Shown here piece by piece: positions 1 to 13,783 of a DNA stretch of 64,000 nt (its first letter is position 1; every line of letters begins with the position of its first letter). A model generated the notes under the pieces. It worked only from the letters and a program-made list of their open reading frames with translations. It was not told where the DNA came from and did not search any database. This stretch comes from Paragorgia papillata. Lineage: Eukaryota; Cnidaria; Anthozoa; Scleralcyonacea; Coralliidae. The translations under genes were made by a program, and so were the position numbers. The stretch covers positions 4,852,001 to 4,916,000 of the forward strand of contig JAWNZC010000025.1 of assembly GCA_035771165.1 (NCBI GenBank). Direction: 5' to 3'.

Positions 1-2730
<2,730 letters not shown>

Positions 2731-3393
2731 CAAATGATGCATTTATTATCAAAAACTTTTTCTTATTTACATATCAGATCATGTACTTTAATTAATATAC
2801 AACATTAAAACCTTTATGATTTCCATGAGTGAATTTATTTGTTTTCATGGAGGCCTAATTGTATCCAATGATTAATTTTTAACAATAATAATTATTATTA
2901 ACAATTATAATAAATAGTAAAATTATTAATATAATTAAGAGCAAAAATGTTATTCAAAAAGATTAAAGTATATTTAAAAGTTACTTCTGCTGGGTCAGAC
3001 TTATTAGTAAACTATAACCATAAACTTTTCAATAATATATTTTATCTAATTCATTAATAATTCTTGAAGGACATTCAAAAGAAATACCCACACCGTTCAC
3101 TCGACATATTGTATATATTAAAATATGCCTTGGCAAGACAGGCTTTTGTATTGTGTACATTTGAAAATTTGTCTTAATTACTAAATATGTAAATCCCATC
3201 ATATTAAATGTTAATTGTCATCTAAAGTGTCAGACTTTGAATATAATTACATAACATATATAAATTTATAATTCTTATACACTACATTAATATATTATTA
3301 ATGTATTTGGCCTCAAAGGCCATTGAAGTAAAATGCATGTAAAAATGATAATTAAATTCCTAACAAAATAATTATAGTCCGTATAAAATGGAC
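2731..3393. other. Intergenic: convergent 3' ends of DECR1 and the Rab-like gene
   Basis: Very AT-rich (runs of TTAATAATA type). Holds the presumed 3' UTRs of the two convergent genes. I see no open frame, RNA gene or clear mobile element. Confidence 0.6.
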
Positions 3394-4788
3394 TCAGCTG
3401 CAGCAACTTTTTTTTTCTGATGAACCTTGCTCGAGATGTATTTTAAAACCATCAATTTTATAATTAATTGCATTTTTTTCACCAGATTTAAACATTGCTA
3501 GAGCATGTTTTGCAACTCCTCTTAATAATTCAGTAATGCCATTATTTTCTTTGGCTGAAGTTGCATATCTGGCCTGTATCCTGTGTTGGAGATTATGGAC
3601 AAAACTGTCTTCCTCTTGCCGAGTAACAGTATCTGCGTCAATAGGTAAGTCTGTTTTGTTTCTGACTAGGATTAGTTTAGCACTTGGTTCATAGTTCCTG
3701 ACATCATCAGCAATAAACGTCAGCTTGTGTAAAGATATTTTATCATCTGCACTGTAGACAAGCAGAACAAAATGACAGCCTCGGTAATAGGATTGAGTGA
3801 TACTTCCATGTTTATCCATATCTACTGTGTCCCAAATATTAAGCTATACAAGAAAAATAATCACTGCTGCAATTAGCTAATTAGATTTTCATAAATTTTA
3901 CATATTTCTGATTGGCTAATGACTAGGGATGTTTTCTATAAGAAATATTTCAATTTGGTGGCAGTATACTGCTAAAATAACAATATCAGGATTTCCTCAG
4001 TCTTTTGTAAAATCACTTTTATAAAATCTAAAAAATCAATTATAATCAAACGAGATGTTCTCTTGCATACAACTTTGCAATATTGATACACAACATTGCA
4101 ATTTTGCTTCAATGGTGGATTCAATCAGCAACTTGGAAATGCTTTATCACGATTTCTCAATGGGTTGCTTAAAATATTGGTTTTAAACATTGAACAACAC
4201 ATAAATGTGATGTTATACTTGAAGGTAATGGCTCTAACTTTATATAGAATTTTGCATTATCCAAAGTTTGGCATTTGAAACAATTTTTTAGGGCAACCAG
4301 TTGAGGAATCGTGATAAAGCATTTGCTGATTGAATCTATCAATCAAAATTGCAATGTTGCATATCAATATTGCAAAGTCACACCCAAGAGAACATCCGGT
4401 TTGACTATAATAATTAATTAATTAATTAATTAATTAATTAATTAATTAATTAATTAATTAATTGTGACAGATATTGTATCAGAGTTAAAATTGGTCCAGC
4501 ACATATTTCTAGACGAGATATAGCTTCCTGGACGACAATGTTCTGCTACTTATAAATAAAAATTAAACATTAAAAATATCATTTTAAAACCATTACCCCA
4601 ATTGGTTTTTCATCGGTGAATGTTTCATAATGCGTCTCTGATTCTATGGCTGATGGTGGCTTGCCCTCACAGAAGTGCATCTTAAACATCCTTCTAAACA
4701 CACTTGTTTTTCCAACGCCATATATTCCAGATAGAGCTACTTTATAATTGCATTTTTTGTACTCAGAACTCGAAGTACCACACTCCAT
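3394..4788 (-). CDS. Divergent Rab/Ras-like small GTPase (two exons)
   Basis: Exon 1 is 4788-4597 and exon 2 is 3843-3394, joined in phase 0 to give 213 aa. The first ATG is at 4788; the open frame runs further upstream but only from a TTG. P-loop GIYGVGKTS at residues 21-29, G4 NKTD at 126-129, G5 TSAK at 159-162, and C-terminus KKSCCS, a dual-cysteine pattern suited to geranylgeranylation. The G3 box reads WDTVDM (68-73) instead of WDTAGQ, so the conserved Gly-Gln that triggers GTP hydrolysis is missing. Such a protein may bind GTP but hydrolyse it poorly (inference). Intron position and general shape match the second Rab-like gene at 41769-45157, so the two are likely paralogues. I cannot place it in a named Rab class. 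It shares a divergent promoter with NDUFS3. Confidence 0.85.
4041..4409. mobile_element. Inverted-repeat MITE in the Rab-like gene intron
   Basis: Arms of about 110 bp face each other. The left arm runs through GATGTTCTCTTG, TTTGCAATATTGATA and TGCTTTATCACGATT; the right arm (4290-4409) is its reverse complement with scattered mismatches. Non-autonomous; no coding content. Confidence 0.7.
4410..4462. repeat. (AATT)n microsatellite
   Basis: About 13 uninterrupted TTAA/AATT tetranucleotide units directly after the MITE, in the same intron. Confidence 0.95.
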
Positions 4789-4945
4789 TTTGGAATTGGA
4801 CTGAGCCAAAGTTACAACGTACAGCAGCTGGCAACTTAATTAAAATCATGCGCGAGTTTGGTGTCTGAGCCCAAGTTACAATGTACAGCAGCTGGCAATA
4901 ATTTACATTACAGTCAAGCGCGAGCTGTGTCCTGAAAAAAACAAC
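4789..4945. promoter_or_regulatory. Divergent promoter of the Rab-like gene and NDUFS3, with a duplicated block
   Basis: Only 157 bp separate the two start codons. A block of about 38 bp with core GTACAGCAGCTGGCAA occurs twice as a direct repeat (about 4801-4838 and 4866-4903), each preceded by CTGAGCC. The core contains the E-box CAGCTG. No TATA box is evident, as expected for a bidirectional housekeeping promoter. Confidence 0.6.
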
Positions 4946-7900
4946 ATGGCGGCGTTGTTCCGTTTATTGCCATTGGCAGCTCGGTCAAAGTCAAGCCAAA
5001 TTTTGAGCAATTCCTTGAGGAAAGGCAAAATCTGTAAGTTGAAATATATACTACAATCTTTTCAGTGTAAGAACAACATGTTATTCGTTAGCAAATAGTA
5101 TTAAACAGATCATGTTTTTTAATTTATTTCAATGTACGGTGGTATTAATGCACCAGTCAATATAAACCCCCGCACACCCCCGGCCGGGACATAGCGGGGC
5201 ATTTGACTTGCACACAGGTCAAATATCGTCTAATGCCCCGCATCCCAGGGCAGTTTCTTTATTCTAATAGCATAAAAAGCCCCGGTCAAATGCCCCCGCC
5301 CTTTAAAACACAACACAACATTTAAAACAACATTTTAATGAAAACTGTTTTAGCTTTTCATGAAAGGGCTCTGGGGACGAGAATGGAGACAGTCCGGAAA
5401 TTTCTATACCAGTCTTTTCTCCATCAGGGTAAAATGCCCCGGTCCTGTCCCCCGCTGATTGTTTGTATACAGTACAAAAGCAGTAAAATACCCCGGTATG
5501 CGCGGACGTTTTTCCTATCAAATCACAGGAAATTCCCCGGTAATGCCCCGCTATGTCCCGGCCGGGGGGGTGCGGGGGTTTATATTGACTGGTGCATAAC
5601 GGTGTCAGTGTGTGCCATGTTTACTATTTATTTCTGAGCTTGATCTGCTGTGATACAAACTCATTTAACCGGATTTTTTTTAAAAAAATCAGACTTCGGT
5701 GACTATAGTTATATATTTTCCAAAAATTAAAAAATTATAGTATAATTTTCAAATTTTGTTGTTTTTTCATACTTAATTTATATTCAGTATTATACTTTAC
5801 GTTAGCAGGCTTATACTCGCTTTGTGGTGTTCAGAGGTTACTTTCAACACAGCCTATGGTCAAAGGTATGATTCTTGTGTGTGAATGCATTCATTCACTG
5901 GTTCCTTAGGGGCTGTTTATATCAAGGTCAGCTGATTCACCAGATTTAGAAACCAGATTTGAAAATTACCATTACATATTTATTTAGCTATAATATTTGC
6001 TGTGTTTTGTTCTTAGGTGACTCAGTTCGTGATCAGTTAATGCAATATGGCAAATATGTAGGCAGCATCTTACCAAAATATGTGCAAAAAACTCAAGTGA
6101 ATCACTTAAATGAACTTGAAATTTTGATTGCACCAGAAGGAGTTATTCCAGTCTTGACATTCTTGTGTGATCATACTAATGGTCAGTTTAAATCTTTAGC
6201 TGATCTAACTGCACTTGATGTTCCAAGCAGGCACTACAGATTCGAGGTAAATTGGCCAGGATGTATTTTACCAAGATTTCAGTTTGTTTGTTTCGGGAGC
6301 ATGGCCGTGGCATGTGCTCATAGCACACTGGCCCTCACTGCAGTCTAAAAAAGCCTGGTTCCATTAGACAGGGTTAGTACTTGGGTGGGTTGACGACCAG
6401 GGAGTGACCTCGTTGTCAAGCTTGAGACTAATGTGAGTAATGTGAGTTGTAATTGATCTCTCCTGGGCTTTGAGGGTTCCTCACTCTGTAAAATCAACAC
6501 CTACATCTCAGCTATGATCTGAACTGTGTTGTATGGTGGCTGCCTGGAGCAACTCAGCCACGTTGATCTGTGTCCTTCACAATTCAGCCACTGGCTGTAA
6601 GTAAGGATTATTAGTCCCCAGTCCAGTCTTATCCTATAACATCTGCCTGACTAGTTGGTTCTAGGTATTTATTTGTCTTTGTACTTGTTTGTTTCAAGAC
6701 ATGTTGTTGGATGGTTACTGGTAATTAATTTTGTTGTTTCTAGTGATTGATGTCACTTGATTATTTACTATTATTTTCCTAAAGATGGTCTACAACCTTC
6801 TTTCATTGCGGTTTAACACAAGAATTCGTATAAAAACATACACAGATGAACTAACAGCCATGGACTCTGCTGTGCCTGTGTTTGAAGTAGCAAACTGGTT
6901 TGAACGCGAGGTGAGGAGACTCGGTACTGTGACCACATGAAAATATACCTAGCAGGTAGTTTAGTCAACACATTTGTCCACTAACTACATGGGTTTCCCA
7001 TTTCCATGGTAAGGTATGGTACTGGTCATCTGCTAGCCTATATAGACTGGTCACCAGTGTACGCAGGTCATTTCGACCAGCAGAACTAAGTAACCATTGA
7101 AAAAGTGAAAATTGTATAGCCAAGGCCAGTATAGTGTGAATGCATGCAAGTGAATGCAACTGGTAAGTCCCATATCAGTTCAACATCAGTCCAAATCCAC
7201 TAGCACTTGTAAATAGCCAGCACTTGTAAATAGCCAGCACTTCTAGATAGCCAGTGTCTGGGGCCTCAAATAATTTCTGAGTAGTTGAGCTTGATGAATG
7301 TCTACCAAACATCTTCTCAGTGATGGATCCAGTGGGATGGCCCCCTGGAAAATTTTTGAAATTTGGACCTCTGAAATGGCATTTCCTGCATTCTGATGGT
7401 ACTTTGAAGAAAGATTTAAAAGTTTTAAATCGTGTTTTCAATAGGACATTTTATCAAACCTGGAAGGTGTCAAATAAATTTAGGGATAAAGTGGATGTTT
7501 TATGGATTTTATTAGGGATATCACAAGGAAGCTAGACATTAGAAATGTGATTGACATTTTCAATGAAAAGCCACCTCGCATCCCACTGCAGCAAGGCACT
7601 AATTGAGTAATTGGCACCCCCCTGCACCCTCTTGGCCAAGGGCCAGGGGGTGCACACCCCCCTGCACACCCACTGTAAATCCATCACTGCATCTGCTACA
7701 TCATTCAGGAGTAGACCAAGCTTGCACATGTACCACTTAATTTAATGTCAGTGTCACTCATAATGTCCTTATCAACTTGATATTCTTTGATCTTTTCCCT
7801 CGATTTCACAGGTTTGGGATATGTTTGGAGTTTTCTTTTCAAATCATCCTGATCTGAGGCGAATAATGACAGACTATGGCTTTGAAGGACATCCATTTAG

Positions 7901-8536
7901 AAAAGATTTTCCTTTGGCTGGTTATGTAGAGGTAAGTAATGACTACCATTCATCTTACAAGTGTGTATTACTAATACATTCATCATTAGTTATGATTTCT
8001 CTACACTTGAAGTATTTTGTGCCTTAAGAACGCTTTTGCAACTTTATGTACCTTGCCAGAATGCATGACGTCCTTTTTATATTGATTGGTCTGCTGTGTC
8101 TGCATGGATGAAACCAACCATCCATCCATCTAACCATCCAACAAACCAAAACCAACCAACCATTCATTTATCCATCTAAACATGACCATCCAACCAACCA
8201 TCCATTGATCCAACCAACGAACCATCCGTCCATCTAACAAACCATCCATTCCATGTGGTATACTAACGTACGTATTTTGCCAAGCCTTCACATGACATCA
8301 ATTGTCATCCTTATTCTCCAGTGAAATATTTTTTAATAAATAGTTTAATACTGTGTACACAGGTACGTTGGGATGACGAGCTTAAACGTGTTGTGTCTGA
8401 ACCGATTGAACTGGCGCAGGAGTTTCGCAAATTTGACTTACAAAGTCCTTGGGAACAGTTTCCACTTCATCGAGACCCCGAAAAACCAACGCTTTTGGAC
8501 GCTGACGAAGCCGCAAAAGATGAAGAGAAGAAGTAA
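4946..8536 (+). CDS. NDUFS3: NADH dehydrogenase [ubiquinone] iron-sulfur protein 3 (complex I 30-kDa subunit)
   Basis: Subunit of the peripheral (Q-module) arm of mitochondrial complex I. Exons: 4946-5033, 5809-5865, 6017-6246, 6785-6910, 7812-7931 and 8363-8536 (TAA). Together they encode 264 aa, the same length as human NDUFS3. The N-terminus ([17 protein letters not shown]...) is Arg/Ser-rich, as in a mitochondrial presequence. Exon 2 is short but phase-compatible, and the acceptor could also be 3 bp upstream. Diagnostic stretches are [22 protein letters not shown], split here as VYNLLSLRF and KTYTDEL, then [23 protein letters not shown] and [11 protein letters not shown]. Introns carry a MITE (5149-5596), a 5S SINE (6295-6628) and an hAT MITE (7318-7689). 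Poly(A) signal at 8608-8613. Confidence 0.97.
5149..5596. mobile_element. MITE with about 54-bp terminal inverted repeats and TAA duplication
   Basis: Ends begin TGCACCAGTCAATATAAACC and continue through CCCCCGGCCGGGACATAGCG; the right end is the near-perfect reverse complement. Flanks read TAA on both sides, the 3-bp TWA target typical of PIF/Harbinger elements. The GC-rich ends contrast with the AT-rich host intron (NDUFS3 intron 1). Confidence 0.75.
6295..6628 (+). mobile_element. 5S rRNA-derived SINE, copy 2
   Basis: Same family as 1850-2209 on the opposite strand: GGGAGCATGG start, GGGTTAGTACTTGGGTGGG in the 5S-like part, and the shared tail AGTAAGGATTATTAG. It lies in NDUFS3 intron 3. 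Confidence 0.7.
7318..7689. mobile_element. hAT-like MITE with 8-bp target duplication
   Basis: Terminal repeats CAGTGATGGATCCAGTGGG and (right end) CCCACTGTAAATCCATCACTG. Flanked by catcttct (7310-7317) and catctgct (7690-7697), an 8-bp duplication with one mismatch. CAGtGgatGG..-type ends and 8-bp duplications are hAT features. Internal TGAAATGGCATTTCCTGCAT is shared with elements at 38789-39056 and 42374-42714. Confidence 0.75.
8109..8250. repeat. Imperfect CCAT/CCAA tetranucleotide repeat
   Basis: Degenerate run of CCATCCATC and CCAACCAACC units in NDUFS3 intron 5. Confidence 0.8.
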
Positions 8537-8607
8537 TATTGTCAAACTTTGGTTTCTTCTTGGGATGTTGTATATAAGATGAAGTTGAAAAATATTGAAA
8601 CTTTTTC

Positions 8608-8613
8608 AATAAA
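8608..8613 (+). terminator. Poly(A) signal of NDUFS3
   Basis: AATAAA 72 bp after the TAA stop. Confidence 0.6.
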
Positions 8614-10272
8614 AATTATTTTGTTTGCAATTGTAAAAAACTGTTTTGTCAAGTACGCTAAGTGAAGTGTCTTGTATGAAAATATGGGGGGGAAATATTA
8701 ATATAAAGCCCCTTATTTCATTTACGTGGTTTAAGCTACAATATTCATCTTGGTGCGGTTACTATGTAGTAATATCCAGAATTAATCACTTTTATTATAT
8801 AAAATAGAGTGTTTTATTGATTTTCCCGCCACTAATAAAAGTGATAATCTCACATGTGCGATTAATCTCACATGTGCGATTATTTATGATAATCGCACAT
8901 GTGACGATTATCGCTGAATCAGCATTATAGTTTAATGCAATTTTTGCAAGGCAATAGGCAATTTTTTTATATAATAAACAGAACAATACATGGATGCTTG
9001 GAAATATGAAATTTATTTCTCGTGTTGAACAGGATATGTCACTCGTTCGCTTCGCTCACTCGTGAGATATCTTGGTCAACACTCGAAATAAATTTCATAT
9101 TTCCGCACATCCATGTATTATTCTCTATATACTATATAATGCGTGACGTGAGTGGAGCGAAGAAGAGAGATAATATTCTGCATAATTATTAAACTTATAA
9201 TATGATCAAGTCGGTTTTCTTTAATGTACCCGCAGTTTATATACAGGTTATAAACCTCCCAGCCTTATATAAACCTCGCAATAACAAAAACCTTTTTTTT
9301 AAGTTGTCACAAGCTGTTTTCCTCTTGATCTTTGTAGAAAACTTCTTTGATAATGTCTGCCCACGGCTGGATTATATAATAATGCCAATATTTTGTACCT
9401 CCTACGTTATAAGATTTAAATTAGATAACCTTATTCTTGCCGAGAAAAATTCACAAGTTCTCGTGTTCAATTAATTGTTCCTAAATCTCTAACTTAGGCA
9501 TGATTGCCATCTTACACAGTACGATCTTAATCAATCGCGTGAGCCAAGTTAGCTCATGTAATCAGAAAGTCAACGCAAGTTAGCTTACGATGACTTGCGA
9601 TGCCACCAGTCAAACGTCGGCACAAGTCGTCGCAAGTTCTGCACTTCCGCTAGTTCCCACGCCTTTTCGCTAGTTCTCATGGTAGTTTCTATGGTTTCGC
9701 AAGTCAGTCAAATACGTGTTTATAGACACTGATTGGAATAGAGTGATTAATATAGAGTGAACATCCAGATTGAATATAGATTGGAATATGTATATGCGCA
9801 AAGAGTGTTGACGATTCTTGAAGACGAAATAAAGAATAAATACAGTCCCCAGAGTGTTCGTTGATTATTGCACCAGCAACGAGACCAAGAGACCAAACGC
9901 AGGGTTTCTACGACAGGGATAACTTGGGGGTCAAACTTCACCCTGATAAAAGGCAACTACCGCGGTCTCATGTGAACAAGCCCTATAGCACTGCCCTAAG
10001 ACTGTCCTAACCTTAATTCAAATCTCCTTTTGCGGCCGAGAAAATAATTTCGTGACATAAAATCAAGTAACTGGGCTAGCCCGCCTCGTATGAGCGTCCT
10101 CTAAGATTTAAATCTGGGTGCCATGAGATAATTTGTGTTAATCAGGGAAAATTAGTTTCCTGCGAGAACAATAGAAATACGGTAACCATGGCATTATATG
10201 CATAAACCTCTAGAGAACCTTTAGAGTATTACTAAGATTGTACGTCACAACGATGGTTATCAAGAAAGAATC
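8614..10272. other. Intergenic spacer between NDUFS3 and the oxygenase array
   Basis: No convincing gene. At 8838-8915 CACATGTGCGATTA occurs repeatedly in both orientations. At 8984-9124 an inverted repeat has arms containing GGAAATATGAAATTTATTTC. That arm (as CACTCGAAATAAATTTCAT) recurs in each array spacer, e.g. 15538-15556. Short open frames here lack family matches. Confidence 0.55.
8984..9124. repeat. Inverted repeat (foldback) of a dispersed family
   Basis: AATACATGGATG plus GGAAATATGAAATTTATTTC on the left, and the reverse complement on the right after a short GC-richer loop (TCGTTCGCTTCGCTCACTCG). Confidence 0.65.
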
Positions 10273-10303
10273 TATTTAAACCTTGCCTCTTCTTCGACTT
10301 CAG
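10273..10303 (+). promoter_or_regulatory. Core promoter of oxygenase copy A
   Basis: TATTTAAA at 10273-10280, and CTTCAGTTTATACTTG with an initiator-like TCAGTT 28 bp downstream. The TATA box differs from the TATATATA of the other copies, and the upstream sequence is unrelated to theirs. Confidence 0.5.
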
Positions 10304-10322
10304 TTTATACTTGAAAGCAAAG

Positions 10323-13186
10323 ATGGATGAACTGTTTCAAACTGCACATGAAACTCCTGAACTCATAAAAGCTGAAGTGACTGGAAATATTCCTGAATGG
10401 GTCAACGGTACTCTGCTGCGTAATGCTCCAGCGAAATATGAATTTGGTAAACATGCTTACAAGCACTGGTTTGATGGCTTAGCTTTGCTCCATGCCTTCG
10501 TTCTAGAGAAAGGAGTGGTAAGCTACCGCAGCAAGTATCTTCGAACACAAGCTTTTGTTAAAGGAGAAGAGCAAAAAAGAATTGTGTACGCAGAATTCGG
10601 TACCGCAGAAGTGCCAGACCCTTGCCAAAATATCTTCTCTCGTTTCTTCTCGTATTTTTTACCACCGGAACGAACCGATAACTGTGCAGTGAATGTTTTT
10701 GAGATGAAAGGCAAAGTGTTTGCCAACAGTGACTCGCCTTACATGACTGAAATTGATCCGAACACCTTGGATCTTTTAGATGTAGTGAACACCAAGACAG
10801 ATCTAAAAGGTAGGGATACATTTCTTTTTATTTTACTGTACTTATACCTCGTGCTGTATTTAATAATTTCATTTTATTTTCTCGTTAAAAATACTGCGGC
10901 GATGTGTTTTGTCATTGCAACAGGTCGTGTTTCAACTGTATTGAAATGTAACGCATTTTCTTTACTACAGTTTCTCGTTATCCCAAACTTCCACTCGTGT
11001 TTCAACTGTAAGGAACAACGGAAAATGGTTTTTTGTTTCTTAATAATTAGACCAAGGGATCTTAAGCTGAATTTTAACAAGGCGTAAAATATCTAGTCTA
11101 CGTCATAAAAATGTCGCGCACTCGACTTTTCTATTGTACAAATTAAATAGTATTCTACTTCATTCCACATGGAAACTAAAGGTCGGAAAGCCCACGACTT
11201 TCCCCCGAAGCCTGCGTACGTCGGAAAGGGGCTCTGACTCGCAGGGTACATGGAAACACACAAGACAAAAGAAAAAAGTTGAGCGTGCGATATTTCACAC
11301 GTAGTATGGAAATCCAGCTTACTGCCATTTGCAAGCGACCGTTAGTAAATCAGGTAGATAAACACGTGTTCCTGATAAGAAATTTGACATCACTAGATAA
11401 ACTTAACCGCGTGCAAATTAAAAACCATTTCCGGCGTATTAGTCGCGTAATCTGGTTCAACAAAATATTTGTATCACGCGCACACCATTGATAGATCTTC
11501 TGTCTTACAACTTTTATAAAATAACGAATATTACTTTGTGGATAAATGGATAATATACTAATCTCAGAAACGCTGCCGTTTTTTTAACCAGATCTAGGAA
11601 TATGGGTTGTAAAAAAATAGGTCTCATTATAGACGTTCTAAATTTTTCCATGTGTCTGGACCATATCTCGATTGACCAATTTGAGGTGCTGTTGCACGAT
11701 GCGATTTTTCTTGCCGAACTTGCAACAAATTTACCCATGGAAAAAAAATCGCAATTGCCAAAAAGGTGTTACACGTTCAGCAACTTTGCGAACTTTGTTG
11801 CAAGTTGCACCAAAAAGTATAGAACTCATCCAACTTTTCTTGCAACTTGCAAACACGGCAAAAATAACACTGATCGCAAGTTGCTACGGAGTGTTACACA
11901 GTTGCAAGAAAAATCGCATTGTGTAACAGTAGCTTTTAAGTATAAAATTATAATCTTGCTACTTTAAAACAGTTTCAGGCGGTCGAATGGTGTTTGCTAT
12001 GGCCCACCCTCACGAAGATCAGGATGGTAATGTGTTTCATGTCATGACTTCCATCGGTCGTCAAACAGCATACAACTTTGTCCAAGTGCCTCCGGCAGAA
12101 CGAGCCAAACATATCAAAGAAGAAAAACATCTTGAAGGTGCTAAAATAATAGCAAGCATTCAACCGTGTTTCTTATTATCACAGCTTTGGTCTCACGCCA
12201 AATTACTTCATCTTTGCGGAAAATCCTTTCACCATAAACACATTTGAAGTGTTAAAGATGAAGATTGCACATCGTTCAATCCATGAATGCATACACTGGG
12301 ATACCAAAGAGCCATCCAGGTTTCATTTGATCAACAAAAATTCTGGCTCATGCGTGGCAACCTTTGAAGCTCAGAGTTTCTTTGCCTTCCATCACGTCAA
12401 CGCTTACGAAGATGGCGACGAGGTTGTAGTTGATCTTTGTTGTTATCCTGATGCCTCCATTATCAATCAGTATTACCTTCATAACCTTCGAAATCCCGAT
12501 CCAAAAAAGGTAAGAATAATTAACAAAACTGATAGTACTGTGTTCCTCTAATTTTAGCTACTACAACTCAAAACAACCGTTAGTTGAAACGAATCTTGAC
12601 TTGTATATATATATATATATTAATTTCCTATATTAATAAATTTAACATTTACAGGTAAGCGAGAACTTCGCTGACCCCGAAGTCAGAAGATATCGTTTAA
12701 AGATTCCTAGAGAGACCGAAACTGCGACTCACTCAAGCCGTTTAGTTTATGAAATCCTTGGCAGTGACCTGGAACTACCTAGGATCAACTATCGTCTGAA
12801 TGGTATGCCTTACAGATTCGTTTACGGTACAGGTCCCCACGAGAGAGGTCATTTTCTAAACCAGCTTGTCAAACTTGACACCAAACTGAAGGAGAAGAAA
12901 ACCTTACGAGCCAGACTGCTACCCCTCAGAGCCCGTGTTTGTGCAGAGACCTGGTGCCAAAGATGAAGATGATGGTGTGATTCTTTCCAATGTGGTTGGT
13001 ACAAGAGGACAGAAATCATTTCTGGTCGTTTTGGATGCGTCTTCTTTTAAAGAGCTTGCCAGGGCTACAATTCCCCACCGCCTGCCACAATCTTTGCATG
13101 GAAATTTCCTTCCATCTCTGAGTTATAAACTACAATCATTCCATGCGAGTCGACCAGAGCCCAGACAAGAAAGCCAAAGTACTTAA
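10323..13186 (+). pseudogene. Carotenoid oxygenase copy A, frameshifted
   Basis: Exon blocks 10323-10809, 11979-12509 and 12655-13186 align with copies B-D. Relative to them, exon 2 has lost 8 bp at about 12165, between two ACC repeats, and exon 3 has lost GG at about 12904 (ACCTTACG for ACCTGGTACG). The sum is -10, so the frame is not restored; the first shift ends translation after about 188 intact codons plus a short wrong tail, removing the later iron-binding His. Exon 1 is intact (MDELFQTAHETPEL...). Intron 1 lacks a segment of about 295 bp present in B-D (18033-18327 in B). Either a true pseudogene or, less likely, sequence errors; the short-repeat deletion argues for a real event. Confidence 0.85.
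11688..11933. mobile_element. Inverted-repeat MITE in oxygenase intron 1 (copy A)
   Basis: Ends share GCGATTTTTCTTGC facing its reverse complement GCAAGAAAAATCGC, with TTGCAAGTTGC-type internal repeats. Homologues lie at 18392-18637, 25107-25353 and 31823-32069. It is absent from copy E, whose intron 1 is only 135 bp. Confidence 0.65.
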
Positions 13187-13317
13187 AGAAAACCGATCAC
13201 GGGAAACTCTGAATATTTCTGGAGCCATTATAGTTTGACGATATTGCTTGAATCTGAATATGATAAAACTCTAAACCATTGGCAGATTTTAATATGAATA
13301 ATACTACTCGAACTTTC

Positions 13318-13446
13318 TATTACGTCATGACATTCCTGTTTTACACGTCATGACATTCCTGTTTTATTACGCTATGACATTCCTGTTTTATTACGCCATG
13401 ACATTCCTGTTTTATTACGTCATGACATTCCTGTTTACGTCATGAC
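13318..13446. repeat. Minisatellite, about 23-bp unit, downstream of copy A
   Basis: Five to six copies of TTACGTCATGACATTCCTGT. Also at 20031-20159, 26748-26876 and 33476-33604. The unit carries a CRE-like half site (ACGTCA) and CATTCC. Confidence 0.85.
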
Positions 13447-13501
13447 TAATGACCCACGTATATACTCAACAAGACATTTGACATAAACAATTTTTTTTTC
13501 T

Positions 13502-13557
13502 GGAAACACCACGTATATTTATTTGCTTAGCAAATAAATATTATACATGGTGTTTCC
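13502..13557. repeat. Hairpin palindrome GGAAACACCA...TGGTGTTTCC
   Basis: 56-bp inverted repeat with AT-rich arms meeting at TTGCTTAGCAA. Also at 20215-20270 and 26932-26987; in unit D the left arm is partly deleted. Confidence 0.75.
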
Positions 13558-13783
13558 ACTAAAAGAAATTATTTATATTACATTATCGTCATGAAAACTT
13601 TCAAAGAATTAATTCAAAGACAATTTATTTGCACCCAAATTAATAATTACAAAGTTATAGAATTTGAATAAGATTTATATTGGACCAGGCATGACGTTCA
13701 CCGAATCACTTTTTTTTATTCTCTGATAATTTTTGATATACTGACTGTCATCACATGTTACCCCCAATGCAATAAATAAAGTC

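Noticed and set aside
5338..5637. 99-codon open frame in NDUFS3 intron 1
   Set aside because: It lies inside the TAA-flanked MITE and has no transposase motif.
10523..10726. Minus-strand open frames of 67-109 codons over oxygenase exon 1 (all copies)
   Set aside because: Shadows of the conserved sense-strand exon; no independent codon or motif support.
13318..13446. Possible CRISPR-like array (regular short repeats)
   Set aside because: Units are contiguous without unique spacers, and the genome is eukaryotic; it is a minisatellite.
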